This document shows positions 7,965 through 15,919 of a stretch of DNA of 64,000 nucleotides, piece after piece. The notes beneath the pieces are model-generated. The model was not told the DNA's origin. It ran no database searches and was given only the letters and a program-made list of their open reading frames with translations. Source of the DNA: Kitasatospora aureofaciens (lineage in GTDB: Bacteria > Actinomycetota > Actinomycetes > Streptomycetales > Streptomycetaceae); the NCBI RefSeq assembly GCF_019192735.1, contig NZ_JAHTKP010000007.1, forward strand, positions 62,001-126,000. Reading direction: 5' to 3'. The translations under genes and the position numbers were made by a program. Positions within the stretch are counted from its first letter, which is position 1. Each line of letters opens with the position of its first letter.

Positions 7965-7986
7965 CCCTTACTTCAGCCCTTACTTC
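7963..7986. repeat. 12-bp tandem duplication spanning a stop codon
   Basis: AGCCCTTACTTC occurs twice in a row (7963-7974 and 7975-7986). It covers the TAA stop of the minus-strand gene ending at 7980. Because the unit is a multiple of three, the copy gives a second in-frame TAA. It sits in the 15-base convergent gap to the VOC gene. Confidence 0.85.
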
Positions 7987-9605
7987 TTGGACCGCGCCTT
8001 GAAGGCCGCCTTGCGCGCCTCCTTGGCCACCGTGCGGTCCGTGTGCAGCTCCCCGATGGCCTCCAGGACGTCCGCCGTGTACGGGTGGTCGACCCGCCAC
8101 AGCTCGCCGAAGTAGGATGCCGGATCGCCGATGGCCGGCAGGTCGGCGATCAGCTCGCGCAGCAGCTCGGCGTCGCCGCCGCTGTCGAGCAGCTGGGCGG
8201 CGAAGGTGTCGACCACCGTCCACAGCGCCATCGCCCGCTCCGGCACCGGCACGTCCGCCGCGCCGAGCGCGGTCAGCCAGGCCCGGGCGCCGCCGCCCAG
8301 CTCGGGGTCGTCCAGCACGTCCCGGACGGCCGGCTCGGCGGGCGCGCCCAGCATGTTCAGCGCCGACACGCAGAGCATCCGCCGCAACGGGGCGTACGCA
8401 TCACTGCCGCGCGCCGCCGCCAGCAGCTCGCGCGCCGCCGCCACCGGCTCCCGGCCGGCGATCCAGACCTGCAGCTCCTCCTCCGGCAGGACGTTGACGG
8501 ACTCGCACACCCCGCGCAGCAGCTCGGCCGCGTCGCCCTGGGCCAGCTCGCCGACCAGCGGCGCGTCGTAGCCGTCCTCCAGCAGCCACTGCCGGATGCC
8601 GTACTGGCCGAGCGGGGTCAGCCGGACCAGCCCGAAGCGCGCCGACTCCTCCTCGTCCAGCGGAGCCTCGCCGACGACGGCGCCCTCGGCCTCCGGGCCC
8701 TCCTCCTCGTCGAACAGCTCCGGGTCGATCGGACGGTAGTCCAGCAGGCCCAGCTCGGCGAGGTCGCCCAGCATCGGGTCCAGGGTGACCATCACGTCGG
8801 TGATGTCACCCAGCAGCTCCTCGCTCGGCTCCTCGCCCTCCGGCACCACCAGCAGCGCGGCCAGCACGCCCAGCGGCACGGTCTCGTTGCCCGGATCGGC
8901 GAAGGCCGTGGTCTCGTACAGCACCTGGAGGGCCTCGTCGAGCAGCTCGGCGGCGGCGTCCCGGGCCTCCTCGACCTCGGAGAGGCCGTCCTCGCCCTCG
9001 TCCTCCTCCGCAACCTCCGCAACCTCCGCGGACTCCTCCTCCGGCAGCGAGTCGGCCTCCACGGCCAGCTCCCGGACGATCCCGGCCGCCGTCAGCCACA
9101 GCTCCAGGACGGTGTCCGGATCCCCCTCTTCCGCGGGCTCCAGGTCCGGGCCCGGCACGGCGACGTGCTCGCCGGCCGCGGTCGTCCCGATCTCCACCAG
9201 GTCCAGGTCACAGGCCAGCGACCAGGCCCGCATCGCCTCGATCTCGGCCTCCTCCGGCGCCTCTCCCTCGGCGGGGGCCAGGCCCAGCAGCTGCGCCGCC
9301 GGGGCCCGGTCCGGGACGGTCAGGTCGCCGAACTCGTCCACCGCCCGGTGCGGGGCGGCCCAGCGGGCCAGCGCCAGCGCGTACCCGAGCATCGGGACGG
9401 CCTTCGCCTGCTCCGCGAGCTCGCGCTCGGCGGGCAGCTTCACCGGCGGCACCAGGACGGCCGCGTCGTCCAGGTCCTCGTCGTCCAGTCCGTGCGCGGC
9501 GAACGCCCCGTAGAGATCCTGGAGCTCCATGTCGGCGGGCAGGACCGCTTCGGCCGCACCTTCCCCCGCCGAAGCCCCTGCGTTCTTGCGACGTCGTCCG
9601 GCCAT
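7980..9605 (-). CDS. Uncharacterised acidic protein with a winged-helix-like segment
   Basis: A 541-residue soluble protein that I do not recognise with certainty. It starts basic (MAGRRRKNAG), then becomes strongly acidic, with a Glu-rich stretch around residues 180-210 (EEDEGEDGLSEVEE). A segment near residue 340, VRLTPLGQYGIRQWLLEDGY, resembles the winged-helix tail found in pRiA4b ORF-3-like actinomycete proteins. The C-terminal part is HEAT-like helical repeats rich in Leu and Ala, ending KEARKAAFKARSKK. I preferred the ATG at 9605; an ATG at 9641 in the same frame is possible. A 12-bp duplication lies across its stop codon. Confidence 0.65.
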   Translation of the reverse strand: MAGRRRKNAGASAGEGAAEAVLPADMELQDLYGAFAAHGLDDEDLDDAAVLVPPVKLPAERELAEQAKAVPMLGYALALARWAAPHRAVDEFGDLTVPDRAPAAQLLGLAPAEGEAPEEAEIEAMRAWSLACDLDLVEIGTTAAGEHVAVPGPDLEPAEEGDPDTVLELWLTAAGIVRELAVEADSLPEEESAEVAEVAEEDEGEDGLSEVEEARDAAAELLDEALQVLYETTAFADPGNETVPLGVLAALLVVPEGEEPSEELLGDITDVMVTLDPMLGDLAELGLLDYRPIDPELFDEEEGPEAEGAVVGEAPLDEEESARFGLVRLTPLGQYGIRQWLLEDGYDAPLVGELAQGDAAELLRGVCESVNVLPEEELQVWIAGREPVAAARELLAAARGSDAYAPLRRMLCVSALNMLGAPAEPAVRDVLDDPELGGGARAWLTALGAADVPVPERAMALWTVVDTFAAQLLDSGGDAELLRELIADLPAIGDPASYFGELWRVDHPYTADVLEAIGELHTDRTVAKEARKAAFKARSKK

Positions 9606-9917
9606 CGTTGTGCGCTCTCCCTCAGCCAGCGGTCCGCCCATCAGCTCCGCGTACCGATCCACTCCCTCAGCGTATAGGCCGGGCACCCCCGATGCTTGGC
9701 CTCCAGGGGCGCGCGCCGCGACCGTGCGCCCACCCCTTATCCTTCGCATTGGCGCCGTGCACACCCCGCGCGGGCCACCGGGCAACGAAGCCCCCTTGCC
9801 ACACTCATCCGCTCCATCAGGGAGCCCGCACCGCGGCCACCACCACAGCGCCTCAGGACGGGCGCGCCGGCACACCCAGCCGCCCCCGGTGGGCCACAGC
9901 CACAGGAGACCCCTGAA
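9606..9917. other. Divergent promoter region, no gene seen
   Basis: This 312-base spacer separates the acidic protein (minus) from the MFS gene (plus). On the minus strand a TATACG box at 9671-9676 could be a -10 element. On the plus strand an AGGAG ribosome site precedes the MFS start at about 9903-9907. I see no convincing small gene, hairpin or operator. Confidence 0.4.
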
Positions 9918-11249
9918 ATGGCGGACCTCTCCCCCGCCGGCTCCGGCCTGCGCACCGCGCAGCTCGACGGACGCCGACTGTCGGAGGCCCTGCTTCCCCT
10001 GGAGCTCGCGCCGCGCGCCCAGCTCCAGCTCGCCGCGATCAGCCGCTGGAACGCGATGCGCGGTGTGCGCGTCGGGCTGGTCGCCGCCGCCCTGCTGCTC
10101 ATGCTGATCGGTGCCAACCTGGCGACGCCGATCTACCCGCTGATCCAGCAGCGCCTCGGCCTCACCGCGCTCGACACCTCGATCCTCTTCACGATCTACG
10201 TGTTCGCGCTGGTCCCGGTCCTGGCCGTGGTCGGCCACTGGTCCGACCTCCTCGGCCGACGGGCCCTGATCCTGCCCGCCGTCCTGCTGGCCGCCGCGGG
10301 CGACGCGGTGTTCGCCACCGCCGGCAGCTTCTGGCAGCTCGCCCTCGGCCGGGCCGTCCAGGGCATCGCCGTCGGCCTGTCCACCGGCGCTGCCGGGGCC
10401 GCCCTCGGCGACCTCCTGCCGGACCACCCGACCCTGGCCGCCAAGCTCACCCTGGCCTGTTCGGCGGGCGGCGTCGCGCTCGGCCCGGTGGTCGGCGCCC
10501 TGCTGGCCGGCGGCTCGGACCCGCTGCTGACGCCGTTCCTGGTGCACGCCGTCGCCCTGGTCGCGCTCTGCATACCGCTGGCCGTCGTCCACCCGCGAAT
10601 GCCCGGCCGCAGCCGCCCGCCGGCCTCCCCGCCGCGCATCACCACCCCGGCCCACCTGCGCCCGCGCCGGCTGGCGCTACCGCTCACCGGCCGCCGCGAG
10701 TTCCTGCTCGCCGCCACCGCCGGGTTCATCTCGTACGCGGTGTTCGGCGTCTACCTGAGCCTGGCGCCGTCCTTCGCCGCCAAGCTGCTGCACACCGACT
10801 CCCACCTGACCGGCGCCGTCGTGGCCGCCCTGCTGCTCGGCTCCTCCGCGACCGCCCAGCTGCTCGTCCCGCCGACCTCCGACCGCCTGGTCATCGCCCT
10901 CGGCATGACCGGCCTGGCCGCCGGCCTGGGCCTGGTGGTCGCCGCCGAGTACACCGGCACCCCCGCCCTGCTCTTCATCGGCAGCGTCCTCGGCGGCGCC
11001 TGCCAGGGCGTCGCCTTCCGCTCCCTCTTCACCAGCGCCGTCGCCGCGATGAACCCGGAACGCCGGGGCTCCGAGCTCTCCTCCCTCTGGGTCATCGTCT
11101 ACCTCGGCAGCTCCCTCCCCATCGTCCTGGTCGGCGCCCTCGTCCAGCACTACGGCCTCCTCCCCGCCGTCAGCGGCTTCGCCACCATCGCCGCCGCCCT
11201 CTGCGCCGCCCTGGCAGTAGCCGTGGCCCGCAAGCCGAGGACGGCCTGA
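9918..11249 (+). CDS. Major facilitator superfamily transporter
   Basis: A 443-residue membrane protein with about twelve hydrophobic segments. A cytosolic N-terminal tail of about 55 residues is followed by the first segment (LVAAALLLMLIGANLATPIY). The loop after segment 2 carries GHWSDLLGRRA, the MFS motif A (GxxxDxxGRR). The family moves small solutes or drugs against proton gradients. The layout, with ATPIYPLIQQRLGL early on, resembles sugar-efflux and multidrug MFS proteins, but the substrate cannot be assigned. I chose the ATG at 9918 for its AGGAG site; the upstream frame is Arg/Pro-rich and not membrane-like. Confidence 0.9.
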   Translation: MADLSPAGSGLRTAQLDGRRLSEALLPLELAPRAQLQLAAISRWNAMRGVRVGLVAAALLLMLIGANLATPIYPLIQQRLGLTALDTSILFTIYVFALVPVLAVVGHWSDLLGRRALILPAVLLAAAGDAVFATAGSFWQLALGRAVQGIAVGLSTGAAGAALGDLLPDHPTLAAKLTLACSAGGVALGPVVGALLAGGSDPLLTPFLVHAVALVALCIPLAVVHPRMPGRSRPPASPPRITTPAHLRPRRLALPLTGRREFLLAATAGFISYAVFGVYLSLAPSFAAKLLHTDSHLTGAVVAALLLGSSATAQLLVPPTSDRLVIALGMTGLAAGLGLVVAAEYTGTPALLFIGSVLGGACQGVAFRSLFTSAVAAMNPERRGSELSSLWVIVYLGSSLPIVLVGALVQHYGLLPAVSGFATIAAALCAALAVAVARKPRTA

Positions 11250-11263
11250 CCACCACGGAACAC

Positions 11264-11301
11264 GCCGCTGCCCGGGACGGATCCCCGTCCCGGGCAGCGG
11301 C
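11264..11301. terminator. Terminator T1 (near twin of the one at 12911)
   Basis: A 17-bp perfect stem (11264-11280 with 11285-11301) with a 4-base ATCC loop. It lies between convergent genes (MFS and SARP), so it can serve both strands. Its core, CCCGGGACGG-loop-CCGTCCCGGG, is shared exactly with terminator T2. Confidence 0.85.
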
Positions 11302-11328
11302 GCATCCGCCTGGCGCCACGCCCCGGTG

Positions 11329-12069
11329 CTACCCGGCCTCGGCCACCAGACGCCACAGCCGCGCCGGGGCCGGCAGCCCGAGTTCGGCGCGCAGGCGCCG
11401 CTCGTAGCGCTCGACGTCCTGCAGGGCCTCGCCGGGGTTGCCCTCCGCCAGGTGCGCCCGGATCAGGCAGGCCTGGCTGCTCTCGCGCAGCGGGTCGGCG
11501 CGGACCGCGGCGCCGGCGGCGGCCACCGCCTCGGGGAAGCGGCGGGCTCCGACGAAGGCGCAGGCCAGGGCCTCCAGCGCGTGGACGCGCAGGCGCCGCC
11601 AGTTGTCCGCCTCCAGCACCGTCCAGTCCTCGTACCAGCCCGGCAGGAGGTCGGTCGAGAGGCCCTCGACGGCCGCCAGCCCGAAGCCGGACCGGTCGGC
11701 GGACGCGCCGGGGGCCAGGATCCGGTGGGCCAGCGTCCTCGCCTCCCGGACGTCCACGCCGACACCGTCGGCCAACCTCAGCTCGGTCGGGCCGACCTCC
11801 AGCGCCTCCCGGCCCGCCGCCGGGAGCCGGGACAGCGCCGATCGCAGGCTCGCGTACGCGCAGCGCTCCGTGGCGTCCGGCCAGAGGGTCCCGGCAACCA
11901 ACGCGCGCGGCACCTTCCCGTTGCAGCGCAGCGCCACGAACGCGAGTAATCGCTCCGCCCCGGCGGAGACGGCCACCGACGCGTCGCCGGCAGAGAGGCC
12001 GAAGCCGCCGAGCAGCGCGAGCCGCACGCCCGCGCCGGGAGCCGAGGAGCGCCGGTCGCCACAGGCCAT
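11329..12069 (-). CDS. Small SARP/BTAD-domain transcriptional regulator
   Basis: A 246-residue protein with the architecture of a minimal Streptomyces antibiotic regulatory protein. An OmpR-type winged helix occupies roughly residues 15-105 (LALLGGFGLSAG, LLAFVALRC, VAGTLWPDA, LRSALSRL). The bacterial transcriptional activation domain follows to the end (WYEDWTVLEADNWRRLRVHALEAL, split in two helices here, then RADPLRESSQACLIR and YERRLRAELGLPA). Such proteins activate nearby biosynthetic or developmental genes. No biosynthetic cluster is present; its only same-strand partner is the secreted repeat protein 94 bases upstream. The start is uncertain: ATGs at 12069 and 12111 are both possible. 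Confidence 0.85.
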   Translation of the reverse strand: MACGDRRSSAPGAGVRLALLGGFGLSAGDASVAVSAGAERLLAFVALRCNGKVPRALVAGTLWPDATERCAYASLRSALSRLPAAGREALEVGPTELRLADGVGVDVREARTLAHRILAPGASADRSGFGLAAVEGLSTDLLPGWYEDWTVLEADNWRRLRVHALEALACAFVGARRFPEAVAAAGAAVRADPLRESSQACLIRAHLAEGNPGEALQDVERYERRLRAELGLPAPARLWRLVAEAG

Positions 12070-12163
12070 CGAACCACCATCTCTTCGCTCACGGACCAAC
12101 CCCTTCTCCATGCTGCGCCGCCCGCTCCGAGCCGGCGACCGCGCCCGGCGCACGAGTGGCGAC

Positions 12164-12817
12164 TCAGAAGTTGAAGCAGAACCCGACCGGGACCCAGGCG
12201 GTGACCCGGCCGGAGGTCAGGTCCGTCGCCCGCGCGACGGCGTTCTTCGTCGCACAGCCGAACGGGTGCCCGGTCAGCACGCCGAAGCTGCCGCCCGCGA
12301 ACCCGTCGTGCCGCGTGGCCGTCACGGTCCGCGTCCACTGCACGCTGCCGGCGGGGTTCAGCCTGATCTCGACCCGCACCTGCCCGCCGATGTTGAAGTG
12401 GTCGCCGCTGATCTCCAGGGTGCCGTTGCTGTCACCGTCCCAGGCGCGCACCGCCAGCCTCCGGTCGTCGGCCTGGCCGTTGTCGGACGCCGCGTCGCTA
12501 CGGTGCTGCGGGATCACGCAGACGTGGTCCCCGGACCATGCCTCACGCCAGACGAAGCTCGACACGCAGAATCCGTTCTGCAGGGTCCGCACCGCCACCT
12601 GGCTGTTGTCGGACGCCGCGTCGTCGCGGTGCTGCGGGATCACGCAGACGTGGTCCCCGGGTCGGGCATCGCGCCAGACGAAGCCCTGGCGGCAGGTGTC
12701 CGGGCCGAAGTCCTGGGCCTGGGCCGACGACGGCCCCAGGGCGGCGGCGCCACCGAAAGCCAGGACCGCGGCCATCGCGGTGGTCACACCGGAACGCAGG
12801 ATCCGTCGGGTAGTCAT
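12164..12817 (-). CDS. Secreted protein with two 42-residue cysteine-containing repeats
   Basis: The 217-residue product begins with a signal peptide (MTTRRILRSG, then a hydrophobic stretch, probable cleavage after SAQA at residue 34). The mature part has two direct repeats of 42 residues (about 42-83 and 84-125), each with Cys, FVWR, GDHVCVIPQHR and DAASDN. A C-terminal beta-like domain follows (ISGDHFNIGGQVRVEI, TATRHDGFAGG, ending GFCFNF). Similar WRxAxxGDHVCV repeats occur in secreted Streptomyces proteins of unknown role. I would guess extracellular binding, but this is inference. GAGGAGG lies just upstream of the ATG at 12817. It is upstream of the SARP gene, inside a pair of near-identical terminators. 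Confidence 0.85.
   Translation of the reverse strand: MTTRRILRSGVTTAMAAVLAFGGAAALGPSSAQAQDFGPDTCRQGFVWRDARPGDHVCVIPQHRDDAASDNSQVAVRTLQNGFCVSSFVWREAWSGDHVCVIPQHRSDAASDNGQADDRRLAVRAWDGDSNGTLEISGDHFNIGGQVRVEIRLNPAGSVQWTRTVTATRHDGFAGGSFGVLTGHPFGCATKNAVARATDLTSGRVTAWVPVGFCFNF
12481..12661 (-). repeat. Direct DNA repeat, two 55-bp copies 126 bp apart
   Basis: Bases 12481-12535 and 12607-12661 are 52 of 55 identical. They encode the GDHVCVIPQHR core of the two protein repeats. The high DNA identity compared with the rest of the 126-bp unit points to recent duplication or gene conversion of the core. Confidence 0.85.
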
Positions 12818-12910
12818 CTCCGTACCTCCTCGGAAAGGCTGATCCCATGGCTGCGCCCAGCATGCGACGGCTGCCGTCACCGGGGCGTGACAGGTCGGCG
12901 ACCGTGCGAA

Positions 12911-12954
12911 AACGCCGCCGCCCGGGACGGATTTCCGTCCCGGGCGGCGGCGTT
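12911..12954. terminator. Terminator T2 (near twin of T1)
   Basis: A 20-bp perfect stem (12911-12930 with 12935-12954) with a 4-base ATTT loop. It lies downstream of the suf operon (minus strand) and upstream of the secreted-protein gene. The central CCCGGGACGG arm and its partner are identical to T1 at 11264. Confidence 0.85.
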
Positions 12955-12964
12955 GGTGCGTGCG

Positions 12965-13012
12965 GATCTCAGACGTTGAAGATCTCAGACATTGAAGATC
13001 TCAGACGTTGAA
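12965..13012 (-). repeat. Three tandem 16-bp units covering the sufT stop codon
   Basis: GATCTCAGACGTTGAA at 12965-12980 and 12997-13012, with one changed base in the middle copy (12981-12996). The first copy in reading order encodes the last codons and TGA of sufT; the two others lie beyond it. Sixteen-base spacing puts the three TGA triplets in three different frames. Confidence 0.9.
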
Positions 13013-13384
13013 GCCGAGGGCGCGGAGTTGCTCGCGGCCGTCGTCGGTGATCTTGTCGGGGCCCCACGGCGGCATCCAGACCCAGTTGATGCGCAGGTCC
13101 TGCACCAGGCCGTCGGTGGCGGTCTTGGCCTGGTCCTCGATGACGTCGGTCAGCGGGCAGGCCGCCGAGGTGAGCGTCATGTCGATGGTGGCCACGTCGG
13201 ACTCGTCGATGTGGATGCCGTAGATCAGGCCGAGGTTGACGACGTCGATGCCCAGTTCGGGGTCGACGACGTCCATCAGGGCCTCGGTCAGGTCCTCGAC
13301 CGAGACGGTGCCGGCGGTGGTGCCGACGATGCCGCCCTGGCCGTCCTCCGCGGCGGGGGACGTGGGCTCGGTGGTGTCACTCAT
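13001..13384 (-). CDS. sufT: SufT-type iron-sulfur assembly factor (DUF59/MIP18 family)
   Basis: A 127-residue protein of the DUF59/MIP18 family (VEDLTEALMDVVDPELGID, given as VEDLTEAL and DPELGIDVVNLGLIY), with the conserved cysteine in TSAACPLTDVI. SufT-like proteins help finish or deliver Fe-S clusters made by the SUF machinery. It is the last gene of the suf run, 21 bases after sufU. The N-terminal 25 residues are low-complexity (EPTSPAAEDGQGG). The stop codon is embedded in a triplicated 16-bp repeat. Confidence 0.92.
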   Translation of the reverse strand: MSDTTEPTSPAAEDGQGGIVGTTAGTVSVEDLTEALMDVVDPELGIDVVNLGLIYGIHIDESDVATIDMTLTSAACPLTDVIEDQAKTATDGLVQDLRINWVWMPPWGPDKITDDGREQLRALGFNV

Positions 13385-13405
13385 GGTCTGTCCTCCTTCG
13401 CGGGA

Positions 13406-13858
13406 TCAGTCGTTCACGGCGGGCTGCTGGGCGAGCGCCTTGGCGGTGGCGTCCTTCCAGGCCATCCAGCTGAGCAGGGCGCACTTGACCCGGGCCGGGT
13501 ACTTGGAGACGCCGGCGAACGCGACCGCGTCCTCCAGCACCTCCTCGTCGCCCTCGCCCTGGCCCTTGCTCTGCATCAGCTCCAGGAAGGCCTCCTGGAC
13601 GGCCTGCGCCTCGCCCACGGTCTTGCCGACCACCAGGTCGTTCAGCACCGAGGCGCTGGCCTGGCTGATCGAGCAGCCCTGGGACTCGTACGAGACGTCG
13701 GTGACCTTCGAACCGTCGAGCTTCACCCGCAGGGTGATCTCGTCGCCGCAGGTCGGGTTGACGTGGTGCACCTCGGCGTCGCCCTCCCGCAGCCCCTTGC
13801 CGTGGGGGTTGCGGTAGTGGTCCAGGATGATGTCCTGGTACATCGAGTCGAGCTTCAT
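13406..13858 (-). CDS. sufU: SufU, zinc-dependent sulfur transfer protein
   Basis: A 150-residue NifU/IscU-like protein. In Gram-positive bacteria SufU accepts sulfur from SufS and passes it to SufBCD. The expected ligands are present: Cys37 and Asp39 (NPTCGDE), Cys62 (SQGCSIS) and Cys126 (VKCALL). An insertion relative to IscU around residues 95-108 (QSKGQGEGDEE) is typical of SufU. It follows sufS with 19 bases between and precedes sufT. It is not an ISC system, as no iscA or hscA genes are here. Confidence 0.96.
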   Translation of the reverse strand: MKLDSMYQDIILDHYRNPHGKGLREGDAEVHHVNPTCGDEITLRVKLDGSKVTDVSYESQGCSISQASASVLNDLVVGKTVGEAQAVQEAFLELMQSKGQGEGDEEVLEDAVAFAGVSKYPARVKCALLSWMAWKDATAKALAQQPAVND

Positions 13859-13877
13859 GATCGTCCTGCCCCGTCCG

Positions 13878-15152
13878 TCAGCCGAAGAAGTTCCGGACGT
13901 GGTGCAGGCCGTCGATGAGCGCGTCGACCTCGCCCGGCGTCGAGTACAGATAGAACGACGCCCGCGTGGTCGCCGGAATTCCGTACCGCAGGCAGACCGG
14001 CCGCGCGCAGTGGTGGCCGACGCGCACGGCGATGCCCTGCTCGTCCAGCACCTGGCCCACGTCGTGCGGGTGGATGTCGCCGAGGGTGAAGGAGATCGCG
14101 GCGCCGCGGTCCACGGCCGTGCGCGGGCCGATGATCCGCAGGTCCGGGACCTCCAGCAGGCGCTCGACCGCGTACGCGGTGATCGCGTGCTCGTGCGCGG
14201 CGATCTTCTCCATGCCGACGCCCTGCAGGTAGTCGATGGCCGCGCCGAGCCCGACCGCCTGGGCGATCGGCGGCGTGCCGGCCTCGAACTTGTGCGGCGC
14301 CGGAGCGTAGGTGGACGAGCCCATGGTGACGGTCTCGATCATCTCGCCGCCGCCGAGGAACGGCGGGAGGTCCTCCAGCAGCTCCTGGCGGCCCCAGAGC
14401 ACGCCGATGCCGGTCGGGGCCAGCATCTTGTGGCCGGTGAAGGCGACGAAGTCGGCCTCCAGCGCCTGGACGTCCAGCACCATGTGCGGGGCGGCCTGCG
14501 AGGCGTCGATCACGACCAGCGCGCCGACCGACTGGGCCTTGCGGACGATCGTCTCGACCGGGTTGATGGTGCCCAGCAGGTTGGAGACCAGGGTGAACGA
14601 GACCACCTTGGTCTTCTCGGTGATCAGCTCGTCGATGTTGGAGAGGTCGAGCCGGCCCTCGTCGGTCAGCCCGAACCACTTCAGCTTCGCGCCGGTGCGC
14701 TGCGACAGCAGCTGCCACGGGACGATGTTGGAGTGGTGCTCCATCTCCGTGATGACGATCTCAGAGTCGGCGTCCACCCGGTACGGCTCGTCGGCCCAGC
14801 CGAGCATGTTGGCCACGAGGTTGAGCGACTCCGAGGCGTTCTTGGTGAAGATCACCTCGTTGCGGCTCGGCGCGTTGACGAACGCCGCGACCTTGTCCCG
14901 GGCGCCCTCGTACAGCGCCGTGGCCTCCTCTGCGAGCACGTGCACGCCGCGGTGGACGTTGGCGTTGTGCCGCTCGTAGTAGGCGGTCAGGGCCTCCAGC
15001 ACCTGCCGGGGCTTCTGCGAGGTGGCCGCGTTGTCCAGGTAGACCAGCGGCTTCCCGTCGTGCAGCACCCGCTGCAGGACCGGGAAGTCCTTGCGGATCG
15101 CATCGGTGTCGAGCAGGCCCGACAGGACCGACGGCTCATGGGCATGGGTCAC
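13878..15152 (-). CDS. sufS: Cysteine desulfurase SufS
   Basis: A PLP enzyme of 424 residues that takes sulfur from cysteine for Fe-S cluster synthesis, leaving alanine. The PLP lysine is in FTGHKMLAPTG (about residue 235) and the persulfide cysteine in VGHHCARPVC (about residue 375). This is a group II desulfurase with the short catalytic loop that depends on SufU. The start overlaps the sufC stop by four bases, implying coupling. The length fits, with a slightly extended N terminus (MTHAHEPSVLSGL). Confidence 0.97.
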   Translation of the reverse strand: MTHAHEPSVLSGLLDTDAIRKDFPVLQRVLHDGKPLVYLDNAATSQKPRQVLEALTAYYERHNANVHRGVHVLAEEATALYEGARDKVAAFVNAPSRNEVIFTKNASESLNLVANMLGWADEPYRVDADSEIVITEMEHHSNIVPWQLLSQRTGAKLKWFGLTDEGRLDLSNIDELITEKTKVVSFTLVSNLLGTINPVETIVRKAQSVGALVVIDASQAAPHMVLDVQALEADFVAFTGHKMLAPTGIGVLWGRQELLEDLPPFLGGGEMIETVTMGSSTYAPAPHKFEAGTPPIAQAVGLGAAIDYLQGVGMEKIAAHEHAITAYAVERLLEVPDLRIIGPRTAVDRGAAISFTLGDIHPHDVGQVLDEQGIAVRVGHHCARPVCLRYGIPATTRASFYLYSTPGEVDALIDGLHHVRNFFG

Positions 15153-15913
15153 TCGGATGCGCCACCCTTCACGTACGACTCGTAGCCCTCTTCCTCCAGC
15201 TTGTCGGCCAGCTCGGCACCGCCGGACTCGACGATGCGGCCGGCCGCGAAGACGTGGACGTAGTCGGGCTTGATGTACCGCAGGATGCGGGTGTAGTGGG
15301 TCACCAGCAGGGTGCCGACCTCGCCGGTCGAGCGGACCCGGTTGATGCCCTCGGAGACGATCCGCAGCGCGTCGACGTCGAGGCCGGAGTCGGTCTCGTC
15401 GAGGATCGCGATCTTCGGCTTGAGGAGCTCCAGCTGAAGGATCTCGTGGCGCTTCTTCTCACCGCCGGAGAAGCCCTCGTTGACGTTGCGCTCGGCGAAG
15501 GCGGGGTCCATCTGGAGGGCGGCCATCGCCTCCTTGACCTCCTTCACCCACAGACGCAGCTTCGGGGCCTCGCCGCGGACGGCGGTGGCGGCGGTGCGCA
15601 GGAAGTTGCTCACCGAGACGCCCGGGACCTCGACCGGGTACTGCATGGCCAGGAAGACGCCGGCCTTGGCGCGCTCGTCGACGGACATCTCCAGGACGTC
15701 CTCGCCGTCCAGCAGCACCGAGCCACTGGTGACGGTGTACTTGGGGTGGCCGGCGAGCGAGTAGGCCAGGGTGGACTTGCCGGAGCCGTTCGGACCCATG
15801 ATGGCGTGGGTCTCGCCCTGCTTCACGGTCAGGTCGACGCCCTTCAGGATCTCGCGCGGGCCGTTCTCGGCTTCGACGGAGACGTGCAGGTCGCGGATTT
15901 CAAGGGTTGCCAT
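15149..15913 (-). CDS. sufC: SufC, ATPase of the SUF scaffold
   Basis: This 254-residue ABC-type ATPase has Walker A (MGPNGSGKSTL, about residues 39-49), the signature FSGGEKKRHEI (about 148) and Walker B (IAILDETDSGLD). The FSGGEKKR and ETDSGLD forms are characteristic of SufC rather than of transport ATPases. It forms SufBC2D, in which ATP hydrolysis reshapes the SufB-SufD interface for cluster assembly. It sits between the Rieske ferredoxin (six-base gap) and sufS (overlap). Confidence 0.97.
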   Translation of the reverse strand: MATLEIRDLHVSVEAENGPREILKGVDLTVKQGETHAIMGPNGSGKSTLAYSLAGHPKYTVTSGSVLLDGEDVLEMSVDERAKAGVFLAMQYPVEVPGVSVSNFLRTAATAVRGEAPKLRLWVKEVKEAMAALQMDPAFAERNVNEGFSGGEKKRHEILQLELLKPKIAILDETDSGLDVDALRIVSEGINRVRSTGEVGTLLVTHYTRILRYIKPDYVHVFAAGRIVESGGAELADKLEEEGYESYVKGGASE

Positions 15914-15919
15914 GTGTAC

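Noticed and set aside
12963-13012. The three 16-bp repeats considered as a CRISPR or regulator array
   Set aside because: There are no spacers, the units are directly adjacent, and the first copy is the end of the sufT coding sequence.
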